64,000 nt of DNA. It comes from Apostichopus japonicus (Eukaryota > Echinodermata > Holothuroidea > Aspidochirotida > Stichopodidae). Both the position numbers and the translations under genes were made by a program. Location of the stretch: contig NC_092564.1 in the NCBI RefSeq assembly GCF_037975245.1, positions 858,601 to 922,600 of the forward strand, given 5' to 3'. Of this stretch, positions 37,959 to 49,176 are shown piece after piece. Each line of letters begins with the position of its first letter. Positions within the stretch are counted from its first letter, which is position 1. A model generated the notes under the pieces. It saw only the letters and a list, made by a program, of their open reading frames with translations. It was not told the origin of the DNA and made no database searches.

Positions 37959-38879
37959 TACGGTGTAATAATTTACCCAGAAGAAACTGGTTTGGTATTT
38001 ACTCAGACAATTGCTACATGTATTACTTCCCTCTAATCAACGTGGGACTTTCCCACTTGCTTATTAAACCTAAAGACTAGATCAAATGTCTATGACTGTG
38101 CCCACTACCTCTTTCTACCATTCAGAGGTAAGAAAATGGTACAAATGTTTTGAGGAGTTAGGAAGAAACTTTAGCGACCAAAGCGGTTGTTTCTCTCTCT
38201 CTGGAAGATATCTATGATTAGGTTGAGTCTTTGAAATGTACTGTCTATTGAGTACATCAAGTACCAATGAAAAGTTTGTGGTGTGCCAAACTCCTCTGTA
38301 CTATTATCAAAGAAAGTGACTATGAAACTTCTTTTAATGTTACTATTGTCGATCTTGGACTAGGCTAGGGAGGACTGCATACGTGTGTATGAGAGACAGA
38401 CAGGTGAGATAGGAATAATGAAGTACATTTTGCTCATGTAATCTCTTTAAATTATATCATGGTCGGTCATGTCCAATCATATCTTATCATTCTTACTCAA
38501 TCAGTGTAGAGCTACACAATCCTGGCGATCAATGATATTTTTAGAAAATTTAAGAAATGAGGTCCTGGTGAGCGTACATTCCTCTACATCAGTTACACGC
38601 TGCTTCACAAATACTTTAGCTTCCTGGGTAAGACCTAACCATGAGCCTTAGTTAAATCACTAGATGCTATCAACAACAATACAAAGGGAACTTATCAATG
38701 ATGCATGACAGGAAATTCAAAAATTTGCTTTTCCTATAGTTGACAATTAACTATCATTTGACGTCTTCTATCCTCGGTGAGTTGTAAGTCCATCCTATCT
38801 GACCGACAGGCCTGAATTAGTTCTACTTCACACAGCACTAGACTCCTTGAGGTCTGTCTCCATTCTCCAGTTTACACTT

Positions 38880-39440
38880 ATAGGTCTACAGACACGGTCT
38901 ATGAACAACATTGTCCTTATCACTCTAATAGGCATTAGAAATCATGAAATTAGCTTACAACTCCCATCATCCATCAAAGATTGACCATTTTACAAGTCTT
39001 TTTTCACAATTCTAGTTTTTATTTATGAATAAACATTAGCTATTTATTCACATTGCTGATGTACAGGGAGTGACTGTCTGATTTTCTGTTGCAATACCTG
39101 TTTTCACAACCTGCATTTCAAGGACACTGAACATGGTTGTGGCCTAGGGTGATATTTTGAAATATTTTGTCTGCTTCAAAAAGAGGAACATCACATTATT
39201 CAAGTCATATGTAGGCTTGTAATTAGGGGTTAACATATTAAGGGCTAAAATAAGAGATATTGATGAGGGCAACACTCCACGTCATAGTTTGCATACTGTA
39301 TATTTAATGAGTTTCCCAGATTTATCAAAAGTTCAAATGTGTATATCTTAGAAGTGAAAGGAGCTTTTCAAACAATTTCAACAGATTTTGAATGAGATTA
39401 TCACGCACAATAAATGTAGTAAATATGCGGAAAATTGGCT
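38880..39440 (-). repeat. Interspersed repeat, copy B (inverted relative to copy A)
   Basis: This is the reverse-complement match of 20475-20985, including TTAGGGGTTAACATATTAA and ATTTTGAATGAGATTATCA. Divergence looks substantial by eye, so the insertions are not recent relative to each other. Confidence 0.8.
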
Positions 39441-39899
39441 AGATGTAGATGCAGACTATAAGTACAGTAGCTCTACTTCACAAAGAATCCAAAGGATCAG
39501 TTTAATGTAATCAGTGTTATCATTAGTTAGAAATGAAAATGTTAACCTTGTGAGTTGGTGTTACATTCTAACCTAGCTTTGCATGCATATTGCAGTTACA
39601 TGTATAACAAGCTGCATTCAAATTCTATTGAGCCAAAGACTTGGTTCAAGGCCACAGGGTCCACCTCCATTGGTGGGGTGACAATTTAAACACCAGTCCC
39701 AAATAATTAACACACTGACCCAAGGATAAGCTCCTAATAATTCAATGTTACCTTGTGAGAACAGCTTAAGACATGACCCCCATTCTACAAATAGAATACT
39801 GTACCTCATTGAAAACAAAGCTTTCACAGAAGGCTGTGGGCACATGAGAATAAGGGTATAGAGTCTGATAGAATGTGTTATTTAAAACAGAACCGTATG

Positions 39900-40155
39900 C
39901 ATTTAACATTGCAGTATGTGTGTTATTTCACACAGTGCTCTACTGTATGTGTGTTATTTAACACAGTGCAGTATGTTTGGTATTTACACAGTGCAGTATG
40001 TGTCTTAATTAGCACAGTGCAGTGTGTTATTTAACACAGTGTTTGGTATTTATCAGTTTGGATTTTAACAGTTTGGTTTTTAACACAGTACAGTATGTTT
40101 GGTATTTAACACAGTGCAGTTAGTGTGTCATTTAACACAGTGCAGTATGTGTAAC
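39900..40155. repeat. Degenerate ~28-40-bp repeat rich in ACAGTGCAGTATGTGT
   Basis: About seven imperfect units of ACAGTGCAGTATGTGTGTTA followed by ATTTAAC. Period varies. Confidence 0.8.
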
Positions 40156-40933
40156 AGGATGATCCAAATGTTACTGTTGCTTTCAGTTTGGTATTTGTTA
40201 GACAGAAATTGGGTGCTAGTACATTACATTCATGAGATAAAAACAAGTACTAAACCAAAATGATAAAATAAGCTCATTACTGTAAGAGCAACCAACACAG
40301 GAAGCTCTTATTTAGTTGGATTTGATTTATGTGTGGATATTTCATGGCTGTGCCAGCTCAGACAATGTTTCAAACCCAACAGGTAATGATAGTAATACAG
40401 TTAGTTCCAACAAATATTCCAGGTAGCCTCATTTCAGCTGCATCATGTACTGTAAAGTTGAAGACGCTCTGCAACAAATCAGCTGATTTGTTATTACATA
40501 ATATGATGGATTCAAATTACTGTGTATCTGTAATCACAGGAAATTAAAACTTTATTTGTTTTATATTAACATGACAGACAGCTGTTTTTTGTTGTTATCT
40601 AGAAAGAGATCAACTCCTGGAATACAAGTCCTATGATATGGCAGACCTTATACAGACTCTAAATTCAAATCATTTCTAGAAAAGAGGTTTTCCCTATTAA
40701 AAGAAAAAGATATGACCAGAATGCAAGTTTTGACAGTAAACCGATCAAAATTTCAGCTTCCTCACATAACCCAAAAAGACCATCTGATATAGCAGCTGAG
40801 ACTCGTACCCATTCTATAGAAGTCAACTGTAGGCTACACACAGTAGTTGCAGAAATTACATCAACATAGATTCTGTGTCTAATTTTACTCTCCCATACAT
40901 ATGAACACAAAAAAGAGAGTTTGAAACACCTAC

Positions 40934-41021
40934 CAAAGCTGATTTCACTGCGGCACTTCTGTTGTCTGGATTGGAAAAATCCACTCTTCCGATGTCTCCT
41001 AATAACACCAAATTTATCCAT
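40934..41021 (-). CDS. AGAP1: Candidate first coding exon of AGAP
   Basis: The ATG at 41021 sits in a good start context (AACATGG). It opens 29 codons of basic sequence beginning MDKFGVIRRHRK and ending in SEISF, then a donor TTTG|GTAGGT that leaves phase 1. That is the phase needed by the acceptor of the next recognised exon at 35433, so the joined protein reads SEISF-D-AFVNSQEW. An in-frame stop lies roughly 85 bases upstream. I recognise no homology in these 29 residues; the conserved AGAP1 N-terminal exon (a QRFESVHPN-type sequence) was not found. It may be an alternative start exon or a chance ORF. Transcript data would decide. Confidence 0.4.
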
Positions 41022-44000
41022 GTTGAGAACCAGTCTATCACTTAAATGGTCAATAAAATATCTACGGCAGTTAATAAAATAGTGAACTTTTAGTAGCGTG
41101 GCTACAAGGAACTAACAAGCCTCTGAAAATGACCTAAAACAGTGCTGTGTTAAGTTTACACACATCATGAATGATATGAAGAGGAAGTGCCTTGGCAGTA
41201 CAGTACACTGTGATATATAACAGACTACTATGTAGATATACACTGTATACAGGTGCTGGCTTCCTATCTTGCTGATCATGTAGGTAAGTCTAATCATACA
41301 TGTCAGATGTTTCCTCACATGGAGGAGGCACACACAAAGTAAACAGAAATTAATATTTATAGAGCGTGACATCCATCATAGTTTTAAACTCCTTGATCCA
41401 CTTTCTTTCTTTCTATCAATTTTGTTTCTTTGTAAATGTTGTACTTTGATATTGGGGAGACAGCCAAGAGTGGCCTGTTCCTCAACCCATGTAAGAATAA
41501 AAACTTTTGTTTCGTGACCTCGATGAATACCATCAAAGAAGTTAGTTTCTTTTTAAGTCAAATACTTCCATCACAAATATCATCAGTTAAATACATGTGC
41601 AAACCTTGCCAAATCTGTGAAATAATTACAATGTTCATGGGCAAGTTTGCTTCCAGTTATTACAAGCAGCTTTAAGACAACTAATATAAATGAGAGGCTC
41701 CAATAATAAGTAGTACTCCAACTGTTAATCCATTCTCAGCCTAAATAGTCTCACATTCCGATTCCATCTTCTCTGTTACACCACAATCAGCAGTAAGGAC
41801 TAATAAACAACTGTTAATTAACAATTCATTAATGATGCATTAGAAATCCATTTCTTTGTCAGTTTGCAAAGGCTGGAAAGATTTACCATAATCTCTGTAT
41901 ATAAATCTTCTATGTCTGTGAGGTATAGTATCCATCCAAATCTTTGTAGTACAGTGTGATGGTAGCTTGGAATCTCAAGTTTCCATTATTCAAACTATGT
42001 GAGATACACTTTAGCAACAGTAATTTTTAACATTTGGTGATCACATCAATCAATTAACTATGTGCAACGAGCAACCAGTCCACTTCCTGATATAGAAAAA
42101 CAGCTTCATCAGCAATAAGTTTGACTTCAAACTATAGTCAAGTCCATAATGAAATCACAACAAGTTGTCTTCACAAATATATGGCAAAAATGACAAATTA
42201 ATCACTCAAAGTACAGATCCGCTCAAGACTCTCTGCTACTTTAATTAGACGTGCACATAGAAACAAGTCACTGTTAAAGGTTTATCACACAGGAATTAAT
42301 AAGCAGTCTTTTGAAATTTAAATTGAAACTGCAGACATTATTTCTCCAATGTATTATGTTTGGCTATTATCCAGAAGAAAGTGAAACATAACACCTAACC
42401 ACCTTAAGGTGCTTCCTCTAATTATATCAAACATTTTTGCCCTTTGTGATTTAAAAACAAAAGCTTTGTAAAAGAAACAAACTGCTTTCAAAGAGATTAT
42501 CCTTCAGTGCTCAACCAATTAATCCAACAATTGTGAAAACAATGGTATGTCAGCTTTTAATACCACTTCACACAGAGCTAACAATGTCAACAAACTGAGC
42601 AAAAAGGAACATCAAATTTAGACTAAGCAACAGCTACTGCTCTAATAATCTGCAGTACACAAAGTTGTCAAATCACAGACTATAGGAAGGCAGACAAAAA
42701 TCTTTTCGAAAGGCAATTCCACATCTGAAAACGATAGTGTTTTGCCAAATGGTATCACCCAAGACCTACCGAAAGACAAGATAGCTATAACCTATCACAG
42801 ATTTTTTTAAATATATGATGGCAGTTTCCAATTCCCAAATGTGAAAAATCAATTATTGCTCCATGAAGACCATGAAACTGATCCATCTTTCAGGTACCAT
42901 GTGGGTGCTGCCTCTGAGTGGTGAGATGAGGTGACTATATTCCCATATGAGAAGCTGATCAAATGATCCACTAGACAAGACCGTACCACATGGGATTCAT
43001 TTCTTGTCCTATTAATTTAATTTAGTTCCTTATTAAATTAATCACTTCTGTAGAAACCAGAATGATTTGTTTGAAATGGATTAAAGCAGCCAAGCAAGGC
43101 ATCACTGATTTTTCGAAATCCAGACAGACAGAAGGGAAAAGACAAGAAAGAATTTACTTGCTCAAAACAAAAAGGGAGCTCTTCCCCGATTAACAGATGA
43201 TATTTCCAGACTACAGAACGAGATGAAAATGAAATGCTAATAGGCAAGTAATTATTCTGTTATATTTATTGTTATTGTTGTTCCAGTGTTGACTGTTGTC
43301 ACTGGTTTCTATACTTAGCAATTTGTGATGATTAAACAAATCTCATACAATATGTGTAGAAGATTCATCTCTAAAACAGACTTTTGCCACAGGGTGCAAT
43401 TTATTGCAGACAAAGTCAAAGAGAGCATTAACGATATTATTTCATTAATAAATAAATTCCCAATAGGGGATTAGTTCATTCTCTGCTACCTAGTACTGTA
43501 TTAACAAGTTGGGAATGATTAAAAATATAAAAAGACCATATGCTGTACCTGTAAGCCTGGAACAAAATGTAGGAAGTTACAGATTTCAGTTCACTGGGGC
43601 TTACATCTGGAGACAGGGAGGGAAACATGAAGAGAATTTCAAGAGGATTAAATAATACATCAAAGCTAACAGGAGACATTAGAACAGAATTGACACTTGG
43701 TGAGACTGTAGGATTAGGTCACTATAGCAACAGAAGATCATATTAAATATGCAAGAAAAGATCTATTGTTTGACTCAATACCCTGTAGATGTTACAGATA
43801 TATTTGTAGACATACATACATGTACAGTAGCATGTGAAAACATGGTTTGGGTGGAAACAGATATTACATTCATGTGTAACATATTTACATTCCTATTAGG
43901 AAGAATTATCCAGTACAAAATATGTCTACAATAAATATGGCAGAAAATAAACATGTGTGCAGTATGAACTGTACATGACCTTGTTATCACAGCAAACAGT

Positions 44001-44100
44001 GACATACTCAGTGTATTACTCATATTGAAGACTACGCAAAGGTTGCATCCTAGAAAAGTTGAGATGAACAGATAGAGTCAATGAGAGGGAAAGCTACAAT
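41022..44100. other. Upstream or first-intron DNA, no gene recognised
   Basis: AT-rich. Open frames are short and show no motif I recognise. Confidence 0.55.
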
Positions 44101-44109
44101 TGAGCACTA

Positions 44110-44500
44110 TCCCCCCCTCCCCCCATCCCACACCTATAGAAACGTGAAGTAAACCTTCCCACATGCATCCTATAGCACTATCACCCCACTATCACTCCCA
44201 CTATCACCCCACACCTATAGAAATGAGAAGCAAACCTTCCCACATGCATCCTATAGCACTATCACCCAACTATCACCCCCACACCTATAGAAATGAGAAG
44301 TAAACCTTCCCACATGCATCCTATAGCACTATCACCCCACTATCACTCCCACTATCATCCCACACCTATAGAAATGAGAAGTAAACCTTCCCACATGCAT
44401 CCTATAGCACTATCACTCCCACTATCACCCCACACCTATAGAAATGAGAAGCAAACCTTCCCACATGCATCCTATAGCACTATCACCCAACTATCACTCA
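44110..44500. repeat. 70-80-bp tandem array, five copies
   Basis: CCTATAGAAATGAGAAG and CTTCCCACATGCATCCTATA recur at about 44133, 44213, 44283, 44363 and 44433. Spacing varies with the number of ACTATCACCCC sub-units. Confidence 0.93.
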
Positions 44501-44959
44501 CTGTAGGTCAACTACATGCACTTCCGATGGTAGATTGAGGGGACTGGTTAACCTAGAAGTGACCGGCCAATGGGAAGGTACACAGAGCTTACAAAACAGT
44601 TTGAGGAGAAAGTTGAAAGAGGAATCAGAGTTAATAAACAAAGGGATTAGCTTTGCAGAATTATAGTATATATTCATGCCAACTGCCCTCAACCAAACCT
44701 TGACAGTCATAATTCTAGCTACTGTACGTATTTCACACTATGAATCTAGAAACTTTTTCTTCACCCTGTTAATACAAAGATTCACTCCCACTAATGCTCC
44801 ACCCATCCTTGACCTTACTAGAAGGACCTTGCCTTCTAGCAATCCAACCCAATGTAACACAGATCTAATTTCAGGATTGACAGTGAGCTGGTAATATCCT
44901 GGGTCAAACCAATAATCTTCTCCCAGTTACTGGATCTCTCTCGATCTCTCTTCTTGTGT

Positions 44960-45355
44960 TTCAGCATATATAATGGTAGTCCTTACAAGTGTGGGGAGGA
45001 TCATCTCTTGAAGCAAGTACTGTACTGCTTTTTTATCATGAGCCTGGCTCAGCCAGCTGGTGGTGTAAGGGATCAAGATTAACAACAGCGTATAAAATGG
45101 TAGTCCTCACAAATACTGATTATCACCTGCCTGTGGGGAGGATCATCTCTTGAAGCAAGTACTGCTGTATTATCATGATCCTGGCTCAGCCAGCTGGTGT
45201 AAGGGATCAAGATTAACAACTGCATATATAATGGTAGTCCTCACAAATACTGATTATCACCTGCCTGTGGGGAGGATCATCTCTTGAAGCAAGTACTGCT
45301 GTCTTATCATGAGCCTGGCTCAGCCAGCTAGTGTAAGGGATCAAAGATTAGCAAC
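44960..45355. repeat. ~125-130-bp tandem repeat, three copies
   Basis: ATGGTAGTCC through GAGGATCATCTCTTGAAGCA and CCTGGCTCAGCCAGCT recur, with starts near 44975, 45099 and 45233. GGCTCAGCCAGCTGG in each copy is partly palindromic. Confidence 0.92.
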
Positions 45356-45359
45356 ATCG

Positions 45360-47335
45360 TCTCCATCCATGGCTCATAACGTGCCATTTTAATAATTTTA
45401 TTCTATGAAACTGCACATTTCTAGTTGCCACATGTGTAGTGCATACAGTATTATGGGCGATGCTTGCAGTTGTGCCATTGTAAACAACAATAACAAGATC
45501 TCATATCATTATCATAGATTGTCACAATAGCAGTCTTCAAAATTAAAATTCTAGCAACAGACATTGAATATATATGATATATACAGTAAGAAAAATTAAA
45601 TCCCCAAAACTGTATTGGTTCTGAAATTTAAGAGTGATGAAAACTTACCTGTTTCCAGCTCAATTATTCACTACCCTCATCTACCTACAGTAACCTACTA
45701 AATTGGTAATGCTTTATTACTGTGCCCCCTACCCCAAAATCCGAGATTCCACTCACTTGATCCTAAAATAAAATCTACACTAGTTTCCAAAGTTCTTTAA
45801 GCTGAATGCTTCTCTTTATCTGGGAAATTTTTCTTCTAGAATATATTCAACACAGCTAGGAGCTCTTGCATCTGTAGACAGTACTGTACATATAGCTCAA
45901 GGAGCCCTAGTGAAAGCACTGCAGTCCAAGACTTGACATATTTGACTAGTTGCTTTGAAATGTTCTGCAGGTATTTCACATCTTTTGTAACTCAAACACA
46001 ACAGAGTAGCACAATTCTTTGTATTTTCATGTAATTTGCATTACCGATCATGTTGACACCAAACACAGCTGTATTCTACAACAAGGCTGATACTCTAACC
46101 TGGATTAAAGCACAGGTCTCAGAAGCTATCAGCATTAGGAGAAGTAATAGATACCTGTACTACTTGGACAACAAACACATCATAGCATTACAGTAAACAA
46201 CATTGCATTTAGCTCCTCAAAGCAGAGTAAATAGAAAATTAATATTGTTCCTCTATAATTTTCTTTGAAAACATCATTCTCTCTTCATTAAGGAGCCTAC
46301 TGTAACCTATGGATTCATTGACTCTTGTTGAGTCATTGGTTTACATTTAGCACTGTAAACAGCCAGCTCAACACTTCTTGCACAGAAAGATAGGAAGCCA
46401 TTACCTGATAGCAATGACAGCTTCTAAATCAATTGGCCTCAGAGGACAGACTCCTCCTCCAGATTTCAAGGATCTACTATCCACATTAGAGTGATTAGAC
46501 AGGCAGCAAATTGAAAATGATTTAGGAATTTGGCGATGACAATACTACCAGATGGACTGAGTCTGTAAAAGTCAAGGATGGTGGACCAGTGAAGATATCA
46601 TCAGCTTCCTAGAAGCCAGAAAGATACTGTTGATAATGATGTCTTAGCAATTATTACTTATCAACATTTCTGTGAGGGTTTGTCAAGCAAGAAATGTTTC
46701 AATTCATGTTGTTACGGAAATGAACATGATAGAGGAATGTGCACCGGTGCATAAATTTACATACCAAATATGGCAATGCTTAAAGAAGGCCAGGGTTAGA
46801 TAACATCAGCTACATCGGATATATTGAATCTCAACATATGGCAATATGGTCAACATATGACTTGGATCAAATATCTAAGGAATGGTTTGTAATAGTTGTA
46901 TGTATCATGTCATCAATTCTAAAAGCACATCTGGACTGCTAGTCAGTTCCATTTTCATGTTAATGTAATTAACATTTAGCTAATTTATATGAGGTCATCA
47001 ATTTCTTGCATTTTCACCAAGCCAATCAAAATATTACTCAAAAGCATTATTTAAGAATTAAAATAGCTCGGACTGTGCATCAATGCAAAATTAATTAGTA
47101 AACCAATAATTCATTCATTCGTTCCATTCCACACATTTTATCATTCTGACAATAGATCTTAATCACATTCCAGAAACAAAGAGACTTGCTCAAAATATTT
47201 CTAAGTACAGTACTGTTCATTTCTTTTTGTTTACTATACAATTGAAAATGAAAGTTTGCTTGTCAGGACAACGAACTGCATTGTATCTGTGGGTTCTTAA
47301 AATTGTATTGATTGGAATATATCTGTTTTTAAGTT
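45360..47335. other. No recognised features
   Basis: AT-rich non-coding DNA. Confidence 0.55.
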
Positions 47336-47339
47336 GAAT

Positions 47340-47790
47340 TAGGCAAATCCCCAATATGAGGTATAATATACAAATAATAAATGGTTATGAGTGCAATAGT
47401 GCAAATATGTCATGAGCTGAAAGATGGAATGTTCCATTCAACTCGGCTGCGCCTCGCTGAATGGAACAAATTACATCTTTCAACGAATTAAATATTTGCA
47501 CTATTGCACGAATGGAAATCATTCATTATTTGTTTTATACAACACCTTCAAATTTGGATATAATTGGATGTAAAATGCACTCATGCAACAGATTGTTTTG
47601 AACATACAGGTTTCTCTGCTCTCTTACCATTGAAAAAAGTGCTATCAAAAAAGTAAAACACATGGTCCTTTTTCATAGAGTGCAATAGAGCGGATTTTGC
47701 ATACAATCGACGAGCAATTGACCAATTAAATGGCCGGAATATAATTAGGTGTTGTATAAAAGAATATATTACACCGATAATGTGAAAGAC
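47340..47790. mobile_element. Foldback (MITE-like) element with a long hairpin
   Basis: The arms 47364-47446 and 47447-47538 form an imperfect inverted repeat: ACAAATAAT…GTGCAATAGTGCAAATAT…GATGGAA…CCATTCAACTCGGC against GCCTCGCTGAATGG…ATATTTGCACTATTGCAC…ATTATTTGT. The sequence extends to a GGTGTTGTATAAAAG stretch near 47750 that repeats the ACAACACC-type flank. Target duplications are not clear. Confidence 0.75.
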
Positions 47791-47941
47791 ATGCATTCAT
47801 TGGTGATTCAAGATCTATAGAAAAACATTTCAAGAAACGCTATTTGACTACAATGATGTATGGCACACCAAAACATCAACATTGCCAAACTGATTCTAGT
47901 CACACTTAAACCATCAACATTGCCAAACTGATTCCAGTCAC

Positions 47942-49168
47942 CATGGGCGGCGATCATGGGGGGGACGGGGGGGCCTTGTCCCCCCAATATTTTAGGTGGG
48001 GGGATATAGTATCTAATATCCCCCCCAATATTTGGTGGCATAGTTTTTTTTAAGCATATGTTTTGTATTTTTTTTTATGATATTGCTAGTAATTTCAAAA
48101 TAGAAAATGCTTAGATGCAACTTACAAGGCCTGGGAAGTGCCATTTCCAGCGATCTGGGAGGCATTTTCGGCCAAATTTTCTTTTGCGCTTCGTGCCAAC
48201 TTATGGTGGCGCTACGCTTAGAATGTCTGGGTACAAGCTTTGCCCCTCCCTTGGCAAATTCCTCGCAAGGCGCCTGTCTAACCGTGTCACAATTTGTTAC
48301 TATATATGACTGAAAGTAGTTTTTACTTTTTTTTTTTCGAAATGAATAGCTAGACGGACCGCATCCGTAATGAAATTGGTTTGCATCTTGTGTATGAGTG
48401 TAAGTAATCCACATCGATATGGGTTCACTGGGTTTCTATTTGGCCTGTTTCCTACAAGATTTCTAACCGCAGGTGCGTAGCCAAGGGAGGAGGGGGGGTG
48501 AAGGGTGGAGACCGCCCTCCCCCTCGAGCATATTCTTTGGGTATTTTCTATGATATCGAAGTTTTATAGTAGCCGTTATAAGAGGTTTTAATATTTGTAC
48601 ACCAATAATTTAACTGTGTCTGAATTTTCGAAAATTCCTTGACCAACATTCTTCATCATACTTCCCTCTACTCGTGCAATTTTGACCGGTCTGTTAGGAG
48701 TTGAGGGGGATTTTTCTATATTGGTTGTCCATAGATGAAATTTTGTGCAACATTATGGGTATGTTTTGAAGTGAATTTATTATTCAAATTCTGAACAAAT
48801 AATGGGCTTAAAACCTTGAAAAGTGGGGCTGACGGGTATTGTTGGGCATTACGTAGAATTACCTACAAAAGCAATGATCCACAGGAGATGCAATGAGGTC
48901 GAACATGATGTGTGACTGGTGACAATCTTGAAAAAATGATATGAAAAAAAAAAAAACAGGAAAAACTTGGTTCTCAGGCAAAAGTGTACATCTGGTTGGT
49001 CATTTTCAAGCCCGAGAAGTGCCATTTCCGGTGATCTGGGGGGCTATCAAAACCAGAAATTTTCTTGTACGCTGCGCGCCAACCAATGGTGGCGCTCCGC
49101 TTTGATAGTAATTCGGCAGCATCCAAGCAAATGTCCCCCCCAATATTTGAAACAGATCGCCGCCCCTG
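47942..49168. mobile_element. hAT-like non-autonomous DNA transposon with 8-bp target duplication
   Basis: The ends CATGGGCGGCGATC and, inverted, CAGGGGCGGCGATC bound 1227 bp. Both flanks are CCAGTCAC (47934-47941 and 49169-49176). An 8-bp duplication and termini starting CA-GGG are characteristic of hAT elements. It interrupts a local repeat of CATCAACATTGCCAAACTG, present on both sides. Two direct copies of a ~100-bp block (48119-48220, 49006-49108) occur inside. Open frames are short and no transposase is recognised. Confidence 0.85.
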
Positions 49169-49176
49169 CCAGTCAC

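Larger units (their letters stand above)
35434..40933. other. Probable first-intron region of AGAP
   Basis: It contains a 25-bp duplication (about 35595-35645), the weak candidate exon near 37.6 kb, interspersed repeat copy B (38880-39440) and a degenerate GTGCAGTATGTGTGTTATTT array (39900-40150). Confidence 0.6.
1368..41021 (-). other. AGAP1: AGAP-family ArfGAP gene, partial (3' end outside window)
   Basis: This is the overall gene span. AGAP (centaurin-gamma) proteins are Arf GTPase-activating proteins that act in endosomal and AP-3-linked trafficking. They carry an N-terminal GTPase-like domain, a PH domain split by a linker, an ArfGAP zinc finger and ankyrin repeats. Ten exons on the minus strand match this order and join with consistent phases (0, 1, 1, 1, 0, 0, 0, 1, 1, 1, 0 across successive junctions, counting the candidate start exon at 41021-40934). 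Together they give about 570 codons in the window. The ArfGAP and ankyrin exons are not here and should lie left of position 1. The linker and the DAFVNSQEWTLSR segment resemble AGAP1 more than AGAP2 or AGAP3, but a lineage with a single AGAP gene would be equidistant. Family assignment is firm. The paralogue symbol and the 5' end are inferences. Confidence 0.93.

Noticed and set aside
40665-40933. Continuation of the MDKFGV frame past 40934
   Set aside because: The frame passes a good donor and then loses coding character; the phase match to 35433 favours splicing there.
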